In this document: positions 1 to 10,640 of the stretch, piece after piece
Position numbering within the stretch: the stretch's first letter is position 1
Layout: every line of letters starts with the position of its first letter
Notes under the pieces: model-generated
What the model was told of the DNA's origin: nothing
What the model saw: the letters and a program-made list of their open reading frames with translations, nothing else
The model's database searches: none
Made by a program: the position numbers and the translations under genes
NCBI GenBank assembly: GCA_963995525.1
Contig: OZ023210.1
Location: 61,111,326-61,175,325 of the forward strand
Reading direction: 5' to 3'
Source: Escarpia spicata
Lineage: Eukaryota; Annelida; Polychaeta; Sabellida; Siboglinidae
Length of the DNA: 64,000 nucleotides

Positions 1-76
1 GTTCTTGTTGAGTGACCAGGCAGACATGATCAACGGCGTTTCATTGTTTGTAGACGGTGGTCTGATGGTTGTATAA
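1..76 (+). CDS. DCXR-like reductase copy A, last exon only (partial)
   Basis: The window opens inside the last coding exon of a short-chain dehydrogenase/reductase. Frame 2-73 encodes FLLSDQADMINGVSLFVDGG and then LMVV, with a TAA stop at 74-76. This is the C-terminal block of the SDR fold (FLLSD...G..L.VDGG), which shapes the substrate pocket and the tetramer interface. It is nearly identical to exon 7 of the complete copy at 37245-37348, so the rest of the gene should lie upstream of the window. The 3' flank (77-290) is also similar to the flank of the complete copy, but the AATAAA signal of that copy is not preserved here. Whether copy A is functional cannot be judged from one exon. Confidence 0.85.
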   Translation, partial: FLLSDQADMINGVSLFVDGGLMVV

Positions 77-425
77 ATCTATTGATGGCATGTCTTTGCT
101 TATGAATCTAGTTCTGTTGTATTTTTGTGTGGAAAAAACACATTTTTGATGTATTAGTGAACAATTTGAATAGGTAACTATTATTGGCTTCTCAGCGATA
201 CTTAATATCATGCAATGATTCAGCGGAGACTATTTAGTAGATGATTGAAGACCCTATCTTTCTGTGCAAATATAGGATAACAATTACTAGGGTATAGTCC
301 CCGGATATGTTAATAGTTGTGTTTGATTGTTCTATTGACACAATAACTGTGATGAATTCATTAATACATTGTCTGACATGTACTCTTACCATGCTTGCGG
401 GGTCTGTATATATTACCAATATTAA
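77..425. other. 3' flank of copy A
   Basis: The first 200 bases align by eye with the 3' flank of the complete gene (37349-37510 and again from about 37718). The complete copy carries about 200 extra bases between those two stretches. No gene is seen. Confidence 0.5.
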
Positions 426-665
426 TTGCTTTTGGTAGGCCACCGCCAGTTACGTTAATTATCAGTCCCTTCCAGTGTTCGTACGTGTTTATGTTTAGTT
501 GGACTTTGTGTTGGAATCTGTTATCAACGTATATTATTAAGCCACCATTGTCACTACGGCTCTTTCCTTGAGCAAAGCCATCGTACCCAGGTAGTGGTAT
601 ATTTGATAAATCGGTTAAATTGGATATCCAACATTCTTGAAGGCAAATTACAATAATTTTTTTTT
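426..665 (-). mobile_element. LINE apurinic-type endonuclease fragment
   Basis: The minus strand reads as a degraded non-LTR retrotransposon endonuclease. It contains CLQECWISNLTDLS, a PGYDGFAQGKSRSDNGGL block, an IIYVDNRF strand and IGNIYRP. This order (ECW, GY, R...GGL, YRP) is the middle of the APE-type endonuclease that nicks target DNA. Both ends are truncated and no reverse transcriptase is attached. The clade could be CR1 or jockey. Confidence 0.6.
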
Positions 666-1854
666 ATAATTTATGTCCTGTAGTGAGCTAACGAATGATG
701 TTAGTTCATCAAGTTTAGAATATATAAATTGAATATTTAGGCCGAGTACCGAGAAATGTTTTCTTTTTTTAGTAACACGTATTTAAAGTGATCTATGCCG
801 TAATGAGATTAATGTTTCATGACCTGCAGTTCATTGCTATCAATGTATAATATGTTAATTACATTTTTGTTTTCAATTCCACAAAAGTGTGAAAGAAAAG
901 TGCGATCAAAATGTTTTGTCGTTAATTCGTTGTTTTAAGAAGGATGGATAGCAAAGACGAGCACGTGCATAGTCTTGTGTGTAACAAAGATATAGGCATC
1001 AAGGAGGCAATTAATAATGAAGAGGTGATCAATAACTGAATTATGTTGTTTTGGGTAATGGCATAGGTGTGTTTATTTGTTGAATGTTCAAAAAGTAAAA
1101 CAAAATAGTGTGACGATGGATATATATCTATACAGTATGTAAATTGAACACAAAGAAACAGAAACAGAAACATATAAAACCCAGTGGCTTTGCCGGCTGC
1201 ATAAAAAGAAACTACCGTGCCATAACACACAACAACGAGGTTTTTTATATATTTGTTTAAACACTGCAAGGTACCTCATTAAATGAAAATATAAACAAAG
1301 TACTTTACTTACGGAAGGTATACAAGCATTACTAGGTACCGTTATGCTTGACATACTGAAACTGATACCGTGTCTAAGCCATTATAAGTATACACCCTAG
1401 AATAACTATGTTTGCTAATTCATCTAAACACTGCTTATAAAATAATAAGTAAAATGTAACATCTTATGTAAACCAATATAACAGGCATACCATCCATCAT
1501 TAAATCATATTGGAAAGACATATACCATAGGATACCAATTCCTGGACCACCGGGTGTACCACGTTTGTCTAAACATTGTAAAGAATTTAAATAAACATAT
1601 TTGATTGTAATTAAGACTGCAAACTATACGTGTCAAAGTGACATCGAACAATGCATTTATCTGTTCAATTTAATATGGGTTAATATAAATAAAAGAAAAA
1701 CATAATAAAATATAATAAAACGTTATTAATCATAACATAATTACAATCATTCGTATCTTACTTTTCAATTATTAGTAAGTACCCTAAAGTAACCGGTTAA
1801 TCAATGTTACTCTAAATGCTCCGCGGCAAAAAAACAGAGCAAAACAAACAATTT
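666..1854. other. AT-rich sequence without a recognised gene
   Basis: AT-rich DNA with only short spurious open frames. I saw no coding similarity, tandem repeat or clear transposon end. Confidence 0.5.
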
Positions 1855-3320
1855 TAACAGTTTCATTCGTACTTCGACCTGCCGGAATTCGTCCTGGACG
1901 TCGAGCCACTGTGCCTACTGCGTATGCGCCTCTATCATCAGACCGAAACAGGGCTTCTCCATATTAACCAGCTTGTGTTTCAGTGAATCCTTCTGAGCAA
2001 TGTTCCTGTCGTACTGCGCTTGTCGATTCATACTGACCGCCAGCAGGCAGCGCTGACGTTCGCTGTGCAGTGACCGCTGCCTTTTTCTCGAGCTCCGTAG
2101 TCTCGGTCGCTGCCTCTATGGTTTGTTGACCACGTCCCAGAGGAGTCTCCTTAAACGGCGGTTCTCGATCCGCGCGTGTCTTACAAAGTCGAGATCCAAA
2201 AACGACTTGGGTCTGGCATGCATTGTGCTTCTACGCGAAGATATGATAGACGTCGTCGTGGCTAGGCGCACAGACAACATAACTATGTCGTATTTTCAGA
2301 ATAGTCAACAGAACTGCGAAATACAAGACGCAGAAGGCAAGTGCGCACGGACATAACCAAACACTCATTTCACATTTGTAAATGTTCTACGTACGGATAA
2401 TTAGGTTGTGGTTCCTAGTGACATGTGTCAACCCACAAGGTCATGTCCTGACTCTCGCGAAATAAGCCCGGCCACTCGAGAAGAGAAAGCAGTTCCCGAA
2501 ACAAAAGGCGTGATATTAAAGACGTATGCCTAGCGTGTACTTCGTCACTGCATTGTAATTACGTGATATGCCAAAATCGTAGCGCTTAGTAGTCGCTGTG
2601 TTTAGTATTTGTATTATTTGAACGATGAAGTTTTCGATCTATACATTAAAACTCATGCCCGTTAACTGCGGATGCACCTCTTCACTAAGGCTAAGGAATT
2701 CTGCTCGAGGGAAAACCGTTCCGCCTATGTTTAAAGGGGATGCAGTTGGAGGATTTGGAGGAGCGTCAAAAGAGTGCAGTTGGGTGCTCCAAAGGGTTGC
2801 CGTCGGTTATCTCATGATGGGTGCACTTTGAGGTTATAGTCGAAATGTGCATCCCTCCTTAACAAATAACTTGTGCGACATTCCTGCTGTCCACTGAGCG
2901 TGAAGTTTCCCGCTTTGTTCTCTTACTTTTGTCATGACTTAAAAATAATCACCGGAGAACACGGTGACAATAAGTTACAATCCTGAGAAACTCATTCGAC
3001 ATATGTTCTGTCTTCTGAATGTTACTGCTAGAAGACCTCACTCGTCTAGCCTCTTAAATTGACTTTCATTTCGTATACTAATCATGCGATACAAAACGTT
3101 GGACTTGCGGAAACACGTATTTCTCATTGTTAGGCGTGGGGAATGTCTCGCTATGTAATTGAGTACTCGATTGGTCTTGATGACGGTCTTCTCAAATAGC
3201 TTCTCAATGTGATTTCTTCTAAATCTGGCTAATGAGGTCCGAGGTCCTTTTCTGAGATTTCCGCATCGAAGTTGTGACTGTCTGCAAAGCCATGTCACCA
3301 AATCCGTAACATGGGGAGTT
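1855..3320 (-). repeat. Dispersed repeat family, copy 1 (inverted relative to 13180-14640)
   Basis: The reverse complement of this segment aligns along its whole length with 13180-14640. The shared landmarks are the block around 3054-3320 (reverse of 13190-13480), the block around 2123-2356 (reverse of 14206-14420) and the block around 1890-2090 (reverse of 14440-14640). In both copies one frame on the same element strand keeps AQKDSLKHKLVNMEK, so a short coding region may have existed. I do not recognise the family. Possibilities are a mobile element with decayed coding capacity or an old host retrogene. Confidence 0.6.
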
Positions 3321-3910
3321 CCATCGGAACCCCTATATGAACCTCCTTCCTTTCAAAAACCCGTTTGAAGCATCGACCTTTTTAAAAACCAAACCAACTA
3401 TACAGCTATTAATTATTACCGTGAGTTGTACATCGAAATATGTATATACGTCTTGCAAGTAGGATGTCTTCCGGCGGAGGCAGTCGGACTAATCTCATTC
3501 ATTTCTGCGATTCCTATCCGAAAACGAAAATGTACGAACTTCCCAAATGTTCCCTCTAACAAAAAACGACTCGTTATTACCGAGATGATGTCCAGCAATT
3601 GGCGTACATTGTATATGCAAGCATATGTTATTGGCAACTACTATTCTGTTTCATACCGCCAAAATTCGTCCTTATACAGTACTAAAGTTTAATAACATTA
3701 TTCAGTTATTATTTACCGATGTTAGGTATATACGTAATTATTTAACAATTGTTAACCCATTCATTATAAGTGAACTATTGAAGGCATATGTCGTTAGATG
3801 AGTTCTATGAAATGAATTTGGGCCGCTGCCAAAAACGGTTAAGAACCTATGATCTGAATAGATAATCTTTTCAATCGCCCTATCTGTGGATCGAAGGAAT
3901 GAGAATTAAC
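3321..3910. other. No recognised feature
   Basis: Two open frames overlap on opposite strands around 3416-3692. Neither has recognisable motifs or a plausible splice context, so I do not call a gene. Confidence 0.4.
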
Positions 3911-4015
3911 CTTGCGTCACCATCACTCACCTTGTTCTATCACACAGTCACACACACTCGCCTTATATTATCACACTCACCACATCTCACGTCTCAGTCA
4001 TAACCAACCACACAC

Positions 4016-4345
<330 letters not shown>

Positions 4346-4403
4346 ACACACACACTCACGAACGCTCTCACGCACGCATTAGACGTGTCGTCTTAAGAAA
4401 GCC

Positions 4404-4455
4404 ATGAATATTCGATTCGAAGGAAAGCGTGCTCTGGTCACCGGGGCGGGCAAAG
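4404..4455 (+). pseudogene. Orphan DCXR-like first exon (1)
   Basis: Encodes MNIRFEGKRALVTGAGK plus one base, followed by a good donor (GTAAGT). It is the N-terminal beta strand and the TGxxxGxG cofactor loop of an SDR. The 20 bases upstream match the other first exons (GTGTCGTCTTAAGAAAGCC before ATG), but the longer shared promoter block is replaced by a CA tract. No exon 2 follows before the next first exon. It is most likely a leftover of partial tandem duplication. Use as an alternative first exon cannot be excluded. Confidence 0.8.
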
Positions 4456-4509
4456 GTAAGTCAATGGTTATCAGTTGTTGTCTGCGTAAAAGTCTTAAGA
4501 ATTAAGAAT

Positions 4510-4572
4510 ACTATAGGTTCCAGTACTGATCCTTGTGGTACCCCACTCAAAACAGATTTTCCGTTTGAAGCC
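4510..4572 (-). mobile_element. Short CR1-like LINE fragment
   Basis: This stretch matches 7742-7803 of the CR1-like element. It is the reverse-transcriptase region just before its polymerase block, read on the minus strand. Confidence 0.5.
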
Positions 4573-4589
4573 TACTGTGCAACTACTGT

Positions 4590-4747
4590 GCGGAGCGCAA
4601 TAGCGCAGCGATAATAATTCCGGACTCTAGACTGAGAGAACGAGGGTTCGAATTCTGTGCGGCGGTGTCGAATCTTGGGCAAGTTCGTTTACTCTACATT
4701 GTTCTAATTCACTCAGCTGTATGAATGAGTACCTGGCTATAGACATA
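4590..4747 (+). mobile_element. tRNA-derived SINE, 5' part
   Basis: A tRNA-like head has an A-box-like TAGCGCAGCGAT and a B box GGTTCGAATTC at 4645-4655. It is followed by the conserved body TCTTGGGCAAGTT ... CTCAGCTGTATGAATGAGTA shared with 26012, 10335 and 38026. The 3' tail is missing and the copy stops just before the next first-exon remnant. Confidence 0.8.
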
Positions 4748-4752
4748 TATTC

Positions 4753-4802
4753 AAATATTCGATTCGATGGATAGCGTGCTCTGGTCACCGGGGCGGGCAA
4801 AG
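4753..4802 (+). pseudogene. Orphan DCXR-like first exon (2), nonsense mutation
   Basis: A second first-exon copy only 300 bases downstream of the one at 4404. The start codon is lost (AAATATTC in place of ATGAATATTC), and the lysine codon after the DG pair is a TAG stop. The cofactor loop TGAGK is retained and the donor is GTACTG. It cannot encode protein. Confidence 0.8.
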
Positions 4803-4832
4803 GTACTGCTACTTGTGAGCAGTTGTTTTCAT

Positions 4833-4877
4833 ACACACACGTACACACACACACAGACACAGACACAGACACACACG

Positions 4878-4909
<32 letters not shown>

Positions 4910-4911
4910 CC
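4833..4911. repeat. CA-rich microsatellite
   Basis: CA/CAGA dinucleotide tract, placed after first-exon remnant 2 just as the CA tracts follow exon 1 in the other copies. Confidence 0.9.
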
Positions 4912-5073
4912 TAAGTCTGTTGGGACAAAGTTAATGACACTCGCCAAAATGTTATGAATCCGCGCTGCGCTGGACCACTTCAATGATACTAGTGTAGTAA
5001 GAGATTCCAAAGTAAATACCATGCTAATTGATATTCAGATTTCTTGATGATATCAATTGCTACATATATATAT
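4912..5073 (+). other. DCXR intron 1 remnant
   Basis: Contains TAGTGTAGTAAGAGATTCC and following bases that recur in intron 1 of the other copies (24886, 29797, 30840, 51290). It shows that the partial copy extended beyond exon 1. Confidence 0.6.
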
Positions 5074-5085
5074 ATGTGTGTGTGT

Positions 5086-5148
<63 letters not shown>
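5074..5148. repeat. (GT)n microsatellite
   Basis: An almost pure GT tract of about 70 bases. Confidence 0.95.
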
Positions 5149-5154
<6 letters not shown>

Positions 5155-5639
5155 CACATTTTTTTATATTCTGTGATAAATAAACGATATGTAAGTTAGA
5201 AAGAGATTTTTGAAAAATTCTTTAGCGTGAATAATTTGCTTGTAGATCTCCACATATAGTCTAGGCACAAAATCTCAAAAGGGTTCTAGAAAACTTAAGG
5301 GTACCTAAATGTTACAAGCTGTCACCCATGCCAGGATTACACTTTCTCTGACTACCCTTTACATACAGCGGTTTCTTAACATATGTCTGTGGTTAATTTA
5401 CGAACAATATTTAATAATAATAATACTTCTCTTCAATCCGAATTTTCTGCACCGATATCCACAAGGAACCTAGCGTTTCCCGCCAGTAAATGTAAACGAG
5501 TCTATGAAATTTAAATGCCAAATGCAACATACTATGTATGTTACAAAACAGAGAGTGGGTGTATGCCGTTCAGTATGTTTTTCCGAGCATATCTCCGTCA
5601 GCATTGCATGCATGGAACTAAACGTTTTATTTAACCATA
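5149..5639. other. Intron-1-like sequence, no gene
   Basis: The first 170 bases resemble 29886-30060 in intron 1 of the complete gene. The remainder shows no recognisable feature. Confidence 0.4.
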
Positions 5640-5809
5640 TTTAACAAGATTGCCACCCAGAGAATTAACTATAGATGACAGGTGGACAAGGAAACTTTTT
5701 GGCATATCGAGAGTCCAACCTTTTTTATTTACGTGTATCCCGCCCTTTTGACGTATGTCACATACCGTATGTGTCGATTTTAGTTTTAAATATATTAACA
5801 CTACTAGTG
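5640..5809 (-). mobile_element. CR1-like LINE 3' end
   Basis: The sequence is shared with 12480-12660 (plus strand), 39640-39780 and 47940-48110. It is the last coding residues and 3' end of the same CR1-like family. It stops abruptly where the palindromic repeat begins. Its other half may be the fragment at 7465-8760 on the same strand. Confidence 0.7.
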
Positions 5810-7460
5810 TCTCCCCGTCAAATTAAAGTACGGTATGGAGGTGTTACATTACATGGTACGTGTGGATGTAAGATCAAACAAGGTCACCGTGAAATGATGA
5901 ATGTTCAATTTTTTTGCAATGCCGCGAAAATTATAAAGTTACAATGACCCTGAAAACACTTCATTTATATGCAAGTATAATAGACTTTGTGAAAGAACCG
6001 TTTCTTCCCATCAAAATGAGTTACCGTCAAGTGATAAATGTTCGAAATAGTGTCATCCCGCAAACATCATGCAATATAAATGGTTGCGTATATATTCATG
6101 GCAATGTTGTATACCCTTGGAAAGCTAACCCTGTCCCCGTGAATATGAGATACGACGGGTTGCTATCAGGTGCAGTAGGTGTGGAATGAATGTTAAACAA
6201 GGTCCCCATCAAACGACGAATGTTCAAAACTGCGCCACTCCGCAAATGTTCTACATTTACAATGGTTGTGTAGCTACTTTGTATACATACACTAGGCCGT
6301 GTTACAAAACATTTGAAAGGGAATTGTATCCCTGTTAAAATGAGGTGTGCCACGGAGTTGTAAAGTGGTGCTCTAACTGTGGAGTGCGAGTTAAACAAGG
6401 TCATCGTCAAAAGAATGGTATTATGATTCTTACTACATCCATCCGTTGTGTGATGGATTTAGTAAGAATTCCTTCTATTAACAAAAATTCCAGTTAAAAG
6501 TATAACATCACATGTTGGCTAATCGACTATCTGCGGAAAGGCACAATTTAGAAAATTCATTTTGTTATGGTGATCTTGTTTTACCTGCAATCCACAGTTA
6601 GTGCAACACCATACAACTCCATGCCATACCGCATTTTGACGGGGATACAATACGCTTTCAAAAAGGTAACAGGGCCTAGTGTATGTAAATAAAGTAGCTA
6701 AGTAACCGTTGTAAGTTTAGAACGTTTATGGATAATTGTTTTGAACATTCGACGTTTTATAGTGACCTTGTTTAACCTTCACTCCACACCTACTGCACCA
6801 TTATACAGCTCCTCGTCGTATCACATATTTACGCGAACACAGTTGGCTTTCCAACGGTATACGACATTGCCATGAATAGATAGGCAACATAGACATACGC
6901 AACCATTTATATTGTATGACGTTTGAGGGATGACACTATTTCGGACATTTCTCACTTTACGGTGACTCTGTTTGATCGTCACTCCACACCTACTCCGTCA
7001 ACTGACAGCGCTATATCATTTGCATTTTGACGGGGCGAAACGGTTCTTTCACGTTGTATATGATACGTGCATATAAATGAAGTAGTTGCAAGGTCGTTGT
7101 AACTTTATGACTTTCGCCGCATTGAAAAAAATAGAATATTCATCATTCCACGGTGACCTTGTTTGACCTTACTCTACTCGTACTATATCAGGTAACACCT
7201 CCACATCGTTCATCGATTTGACGGGGACACAATATACTTTCCAAAAATATATGACTTAGCCATCCTGTAATTAAGAAAAGTAGGTATGCAACCATTGCAA
7301 TGTTAAGACGATTGCGGAAGCGCACAATTTCGAAAATTCATGATTTGACGGTGACCTTTTTTGACCTAGGATTCACGTTTACTGCACCACTTGGCAGCTC
7401 AACGACAGACTGCTTTGTGACTGGGAAATGTAGATCTTTCAAACGATATAACACTTGGGT
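5810..7460. repeat. Large imperfect palindrome built of diverged ~250-base units
   Basis: The left arm (about 5810-6425) and right arm (about 6470-7260) are reverse complements of each other. They are centred on a perfect-looking hairpin (6426-6443 with 6452-6469, one mismatch, 8-base loop). Each arm holds about three diverged units marked by GGTGACCTTGTTTAACCTTC, CTCCACACCTACTGCACC and TTTGACGGGGATACAAT. A further unit continues to about 7460 on the right. There is no long open frame. It looks like a non-autonomous foldback-type element, possibly lodged in a CR1 element. Confidence 0.75.
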
Positions 7461-7464
7461 GTGT

Positions 7465-8760
7465 GTATGGGGGCATTTTGTTTTACAATAGTACTTAGTC
7501 CATTATCCCCCATTGTATGTTTTACATATTCGGTCCCATGATCTGTGTGGAGTCATTTACATTTCGCAACATTGAACAACATTTTGCCATTTTTTAGACC
7601 ATTTAATTAACCTGTCAAGATCATTTTGTAAATGCTGTCTATCTCCATCACGTTTAGTCCTTGTAAACATTTCTTTATCATTCGCAAATTTCAACACCTT
7701 GCTTGTTATATCATCGTCCAAAACGTTGATATATATTAAGAATGATATAGGTCCCAGTACTTATCCCTGTTTTACCCCACTCAAAACTGATTTCCAGTTT
7801 GAAAGCTTGCCGTCAACTACTACCCGTTGTCTGTTGTTAATTAGCCACTATCTAAACACTTAATTATACTATGTTCGATGCCACGGACCTTTAGTTTAAG
7901 CAGAACTCTTTGATGTGGCATTTTGACGAAAGCTTTCTGAAAATTCAAGTACATGATATCCGCTGGTGATCCCTCGGCTACCCATTCAGTGATGTCTTCC
8001 AAAAAAACAACATATTTGTTAAGCAAGACCTCTCTTTTAGAAATATAATGTTGCGATGGGTTTATCAAGTTATGTTTTATTGGAAACTCCGCCATGTGAT
8101 ATTTAATTAGTCTTTCTAATAATTTGCTAATCAATGATGTTAACCTCACTGGTCTGTAATTCTCTAACTTGTTTCTCGAACATTAAACAAATGTTTGCTT
8201 CTTTCCATTCTAAAAGAACCACCCCCTCTTCTAATGACGAGTAGAAAACTGTTGCAAGCTGTGAGCTAATTTGTTTTACAATTTCCAGTAGTAGTTTGGG
8301 CAGATTGCCATCCACTCCAGATGATTTTTTTTAATTCTTCATATTCCTTATTTTCTTAGCTACCATTTCCAAGGTTACAATTAACTGTCCTAAATAGTGT
8401 TATTCCGCCCCTTGAACTTAGTCTCTGGTCCTGGCAGTGAACGGATATCTTCCCTGGTAAACAACGAACTAAAATACTCATTCAGGTCTTCTGCCATTAA
8501 GAATCCCAATAATATATTTTATTTCCAGCACTACATTCTAGAGGACCGACCTTATCCTTAATGTTCTGTTTGCTCCGAACATATGTACAACAACTCGTTC
8601 AGTCATGTTTTATATTACAAGCTAATTTTTGTTCATATCTTCTCTTTGAATGTCTAATTTCAGTTGTTCCTTTGTCAAGTGCGTCTTTATGAATGTTGTT
8701 GTCTTCATCTTTCCCAGTACGTCTATATGACTTCCACTTCATATTTCTATACTAAATTTG
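7465..8760 (-). mobile_element. CR1-like LINE reverse transcriptase region (decayed)
   Basis: On the minus strand the order is a linker (about 8700-8400), GVDGNLPKLLLEIVKQIS and LEWKEANI (8315-8200), then LTSLISKLLERLIKYHMAEF (about 8145-8085). These are followed by YLNFQKAFVKMPHQR, the catalytic block A with the usual D replaced by N, VLKFAN-D near 7650, and MLFNVAKCK-like sequence near 7590. These are fingers and palm motifs of a CR1-clade reverse transcriptase. Frameshifts separate them and both ends are missing. It is inactive. Confidence 0.8.
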
Positions 8761-8819
8761 TTTAATGGCTTCTCTCGATAAGTGTTTCTTTCTGGACCGT
8801 TTCCCTTGTTTTTGTTCAA

Positions 8820-9060
8820 GAGAACAAATTATGTGTCCTAGCTAGCCCATTTGTGTGCAGACGGAACTGCCTGATGCAGCTGAACACAACGTACGGCGCG
8901 TGGTATTTCTCTTCCAGATAAGAAACATTGGCACAACATTTCTTTTCATTTAGGACAATTCTGGCTGGCAATGAATCGATTTTAGTAGGTGTCTGTTCTC
9001 GCCAGGTAACGCCGGGGAAACTCAATCAGTTATTCAAACCCCATCATAGCTCTTTTAGTG
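8820..9060 (+). repeat. Fragment of the dispersed repeat family
   Basis: Bases 8830-8960 are the reverse complement of about 39040-39175. That piece belongs to the same family as the repeats at 1855-3320 and 13180-14900. Confidence 0.5.
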
Positions 9061-9380
9061 TTCTCGACCATCACCGCCTATCGTAGGGCTCACACAAGCG
9101 AATATATTCCTCTTCCACCAGGATACAACCCATGAGACAGTCAGTCATGTTTTCTGTGGCGTACTCTTGACGCGCATCGCAGCCCATCGAACAACGCATG
9201 GCGTAGAGTTTGTTATACCGGCTCTCACAAACGATGCAGCTGATCTATTTGTTGTCAGCTCGGCAACCCGTCGATATCACCAGCAGCAGCAGCGACACGT
9301 ACACCTGGATATGATACGTAGAAACGTACTTAGTCATAAGTGTTTATACGGGTTCTGCGTTAACTGTTAACTATATAGAA
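9061..9380. other. No recognised feature
   Basis: A short CAG run at 9281-9294 is the only notable item. No gene is supported. Confidence 0.4.
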
Positions 9381-9384
9381 CATG

Positions 9385-9580
9385 CGAACATGCACGCGCG
9401 CGCGTGCATACATAGACGCACACAAACAGGCACGCATACTTGTTTGCACGCACACAAGCACCTCCTACAGAGATATACACACGCACACCTGTACGACACT
9501 CTCACATACGCGCGTGCACGCGCATGCACACGCGCATACGTACCCATATACACGCACGCACGCACGCACGCACACAGTTG
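9385..9580. repeat. CA/CGCA-rich compound microsatellite
   Basis: Irregular CA, CGCG and CACG repeats just upstream of an orphan first exon, as at 4016. Confidence 0.85.
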
Positions 9581-9637
9581 TTTCATTAGTTATTTTCGTT
9601 AGACGGGAACATTTGCCGTGTCGTCTTAAGAAAAGCC
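9581..9637 (+). promoter_or_regulatory. Conserved first-exon proximal upstream segment
   Basis: The segment GTTAGACGGGAACATTTGCC and the following GTGTCGTCTTAAGAAA before ATG are shared with 24270, 28305 and 50600. Conservation next to every start suggests 5' UTR or core promoter. No TATA box is evident. Confidence 0.4.
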
Positions 9638-9689
9638 ATGGATATTCGTTTCAATGGAAAGCGTGCTCTGGTCACCGGGGCGGACAAAG
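9638..9689 (+). pseudogene. Orphan DCXR-like first exon (3), intact frame
   Basis: Encodes MDIRFNGKRALVTGADK and ends at a GTGAGG donor. The start, frame and donor are all usable, but glycine in the cofactor loop (TGAGK) is aspartate (TGADK). The following intron sequence to about 9780 matches that of the copy at 24300. Nothing like exon 2 appears until 25364, beyond the virus-like element. It is an isolated first exon, or a distal alternative first exon. Confidence 0.75.
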
Positions 9690-9780
9690 GTGAGGCAACT
9701 GGTGACGTAGTTTAGCGTATTATGTTACATTCATAAACAAATGTTTTTGTGAAGAAACGTCATAAGAGCTGGATACCGCA

Positions 9781-9891
9781 CTACACACACGCACACGCAC
9801 ACACACATGACGCACACACGCAAGCACGCACGCACGCACGCACGCACACACACTCAAACACACACACACACACACACAAACACACACACTT
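9781..9891. repeat. CA-rich microsatellite of intron 1
   Basis: CA/CGCA tract at the same position after exon 1 as in copies B1, B2 and C. Confidence 0.9.
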
Positions 9892-10334
9892 AACTCGAGC
9901 AAAGGAGACGAATAGATCTACGTTTACTGAAGTTGTTTTCCAGTTACTCAAGGCCGCTACTGTGTCATTTCGAAGATCAATGAATATCACTAGTACACGA
10001 TGATCTGCGGTTCTTACAGGAGACACGTATATTTCGCACTGTCACTATATATAAGGATAATGTAAACATAACCTTCTTAACTAACATGCTAAGTCTTTAA
10101 ACATGACAGTTTAAAGTGGATTGGCACTTCAGAGAATAACACGTACTGCATGATTTACCACAACACGAACGAGGTTCACATGTAAGGTTATGACGAGGCA
10201 AGCGTGAAAACGTTATATGGATAATCGAATTTGTCCTAACTGCTGGCATAGCAGGGAAGCACGTTCTGCGTGTTATCATAAACGTAGTCCGCCTGTGTAC
10301 CCCTAAACCAGTTAATTCTGGGATAGATTGTTTC
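9892..10334. other. No recognised feature
   Basis: Unique-looking sequence. No coding motif, repeat or transposon end was seen. Confidence 0.4.
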
Positions 10335-10640
10335 GTTTTTTTATGGTTAGAACGTCGAATTATCAATCAGGAGAATTCGGGTTCGAACATACCTGATGCT
10401 GCTTCGAAGCTTAGACTAGTTAGTTCACATAACGTTGTTCCAGTTCAGGCTGCTGTATGAATGTGTACCTGCCTACGGTGGAGGATAATTGTGCAAACAT
10501 AATCTTTGCGCAGTCACTGCAGCGTGGCTGATTGTTTCCCAGATAAGGCGAAATTATATTCTAATAAATATAAATGCCGGGGTGAGGTGTAAAACACTTT
10601 GGACAGTAATAAGGACCAGATGCCGCACTGTATAAGAATT
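10335..10640 (+). mobile_element. tRNA-derived SINE, near full length
   Basis: A B box GGTTCGAAC at 10379 is followed by the family body (GCTGTATGAATGTGTACC) and the tail (GATGCCGCACTGTATAAGAA). It is the same family as 4590, 26012 and 38026. It directly abuts the 5' end of the Penelope-like element. Confidence 0.75.

Noticed and set aside
3416..3692. Overlapping sense/antisense open frames of 73 and 88 codons
   Set aside because: No motif, no similarity recognised and no splice or promoter context; chance open frames are expected at this length.
4601..4660. A tRNA gene suggested by A- and B-box sequences (also near 10340, 26020 and 38250)
   Set aside because: No complete cloverleaf or anticodon arm was found, and each head is attached to the same SINE body.
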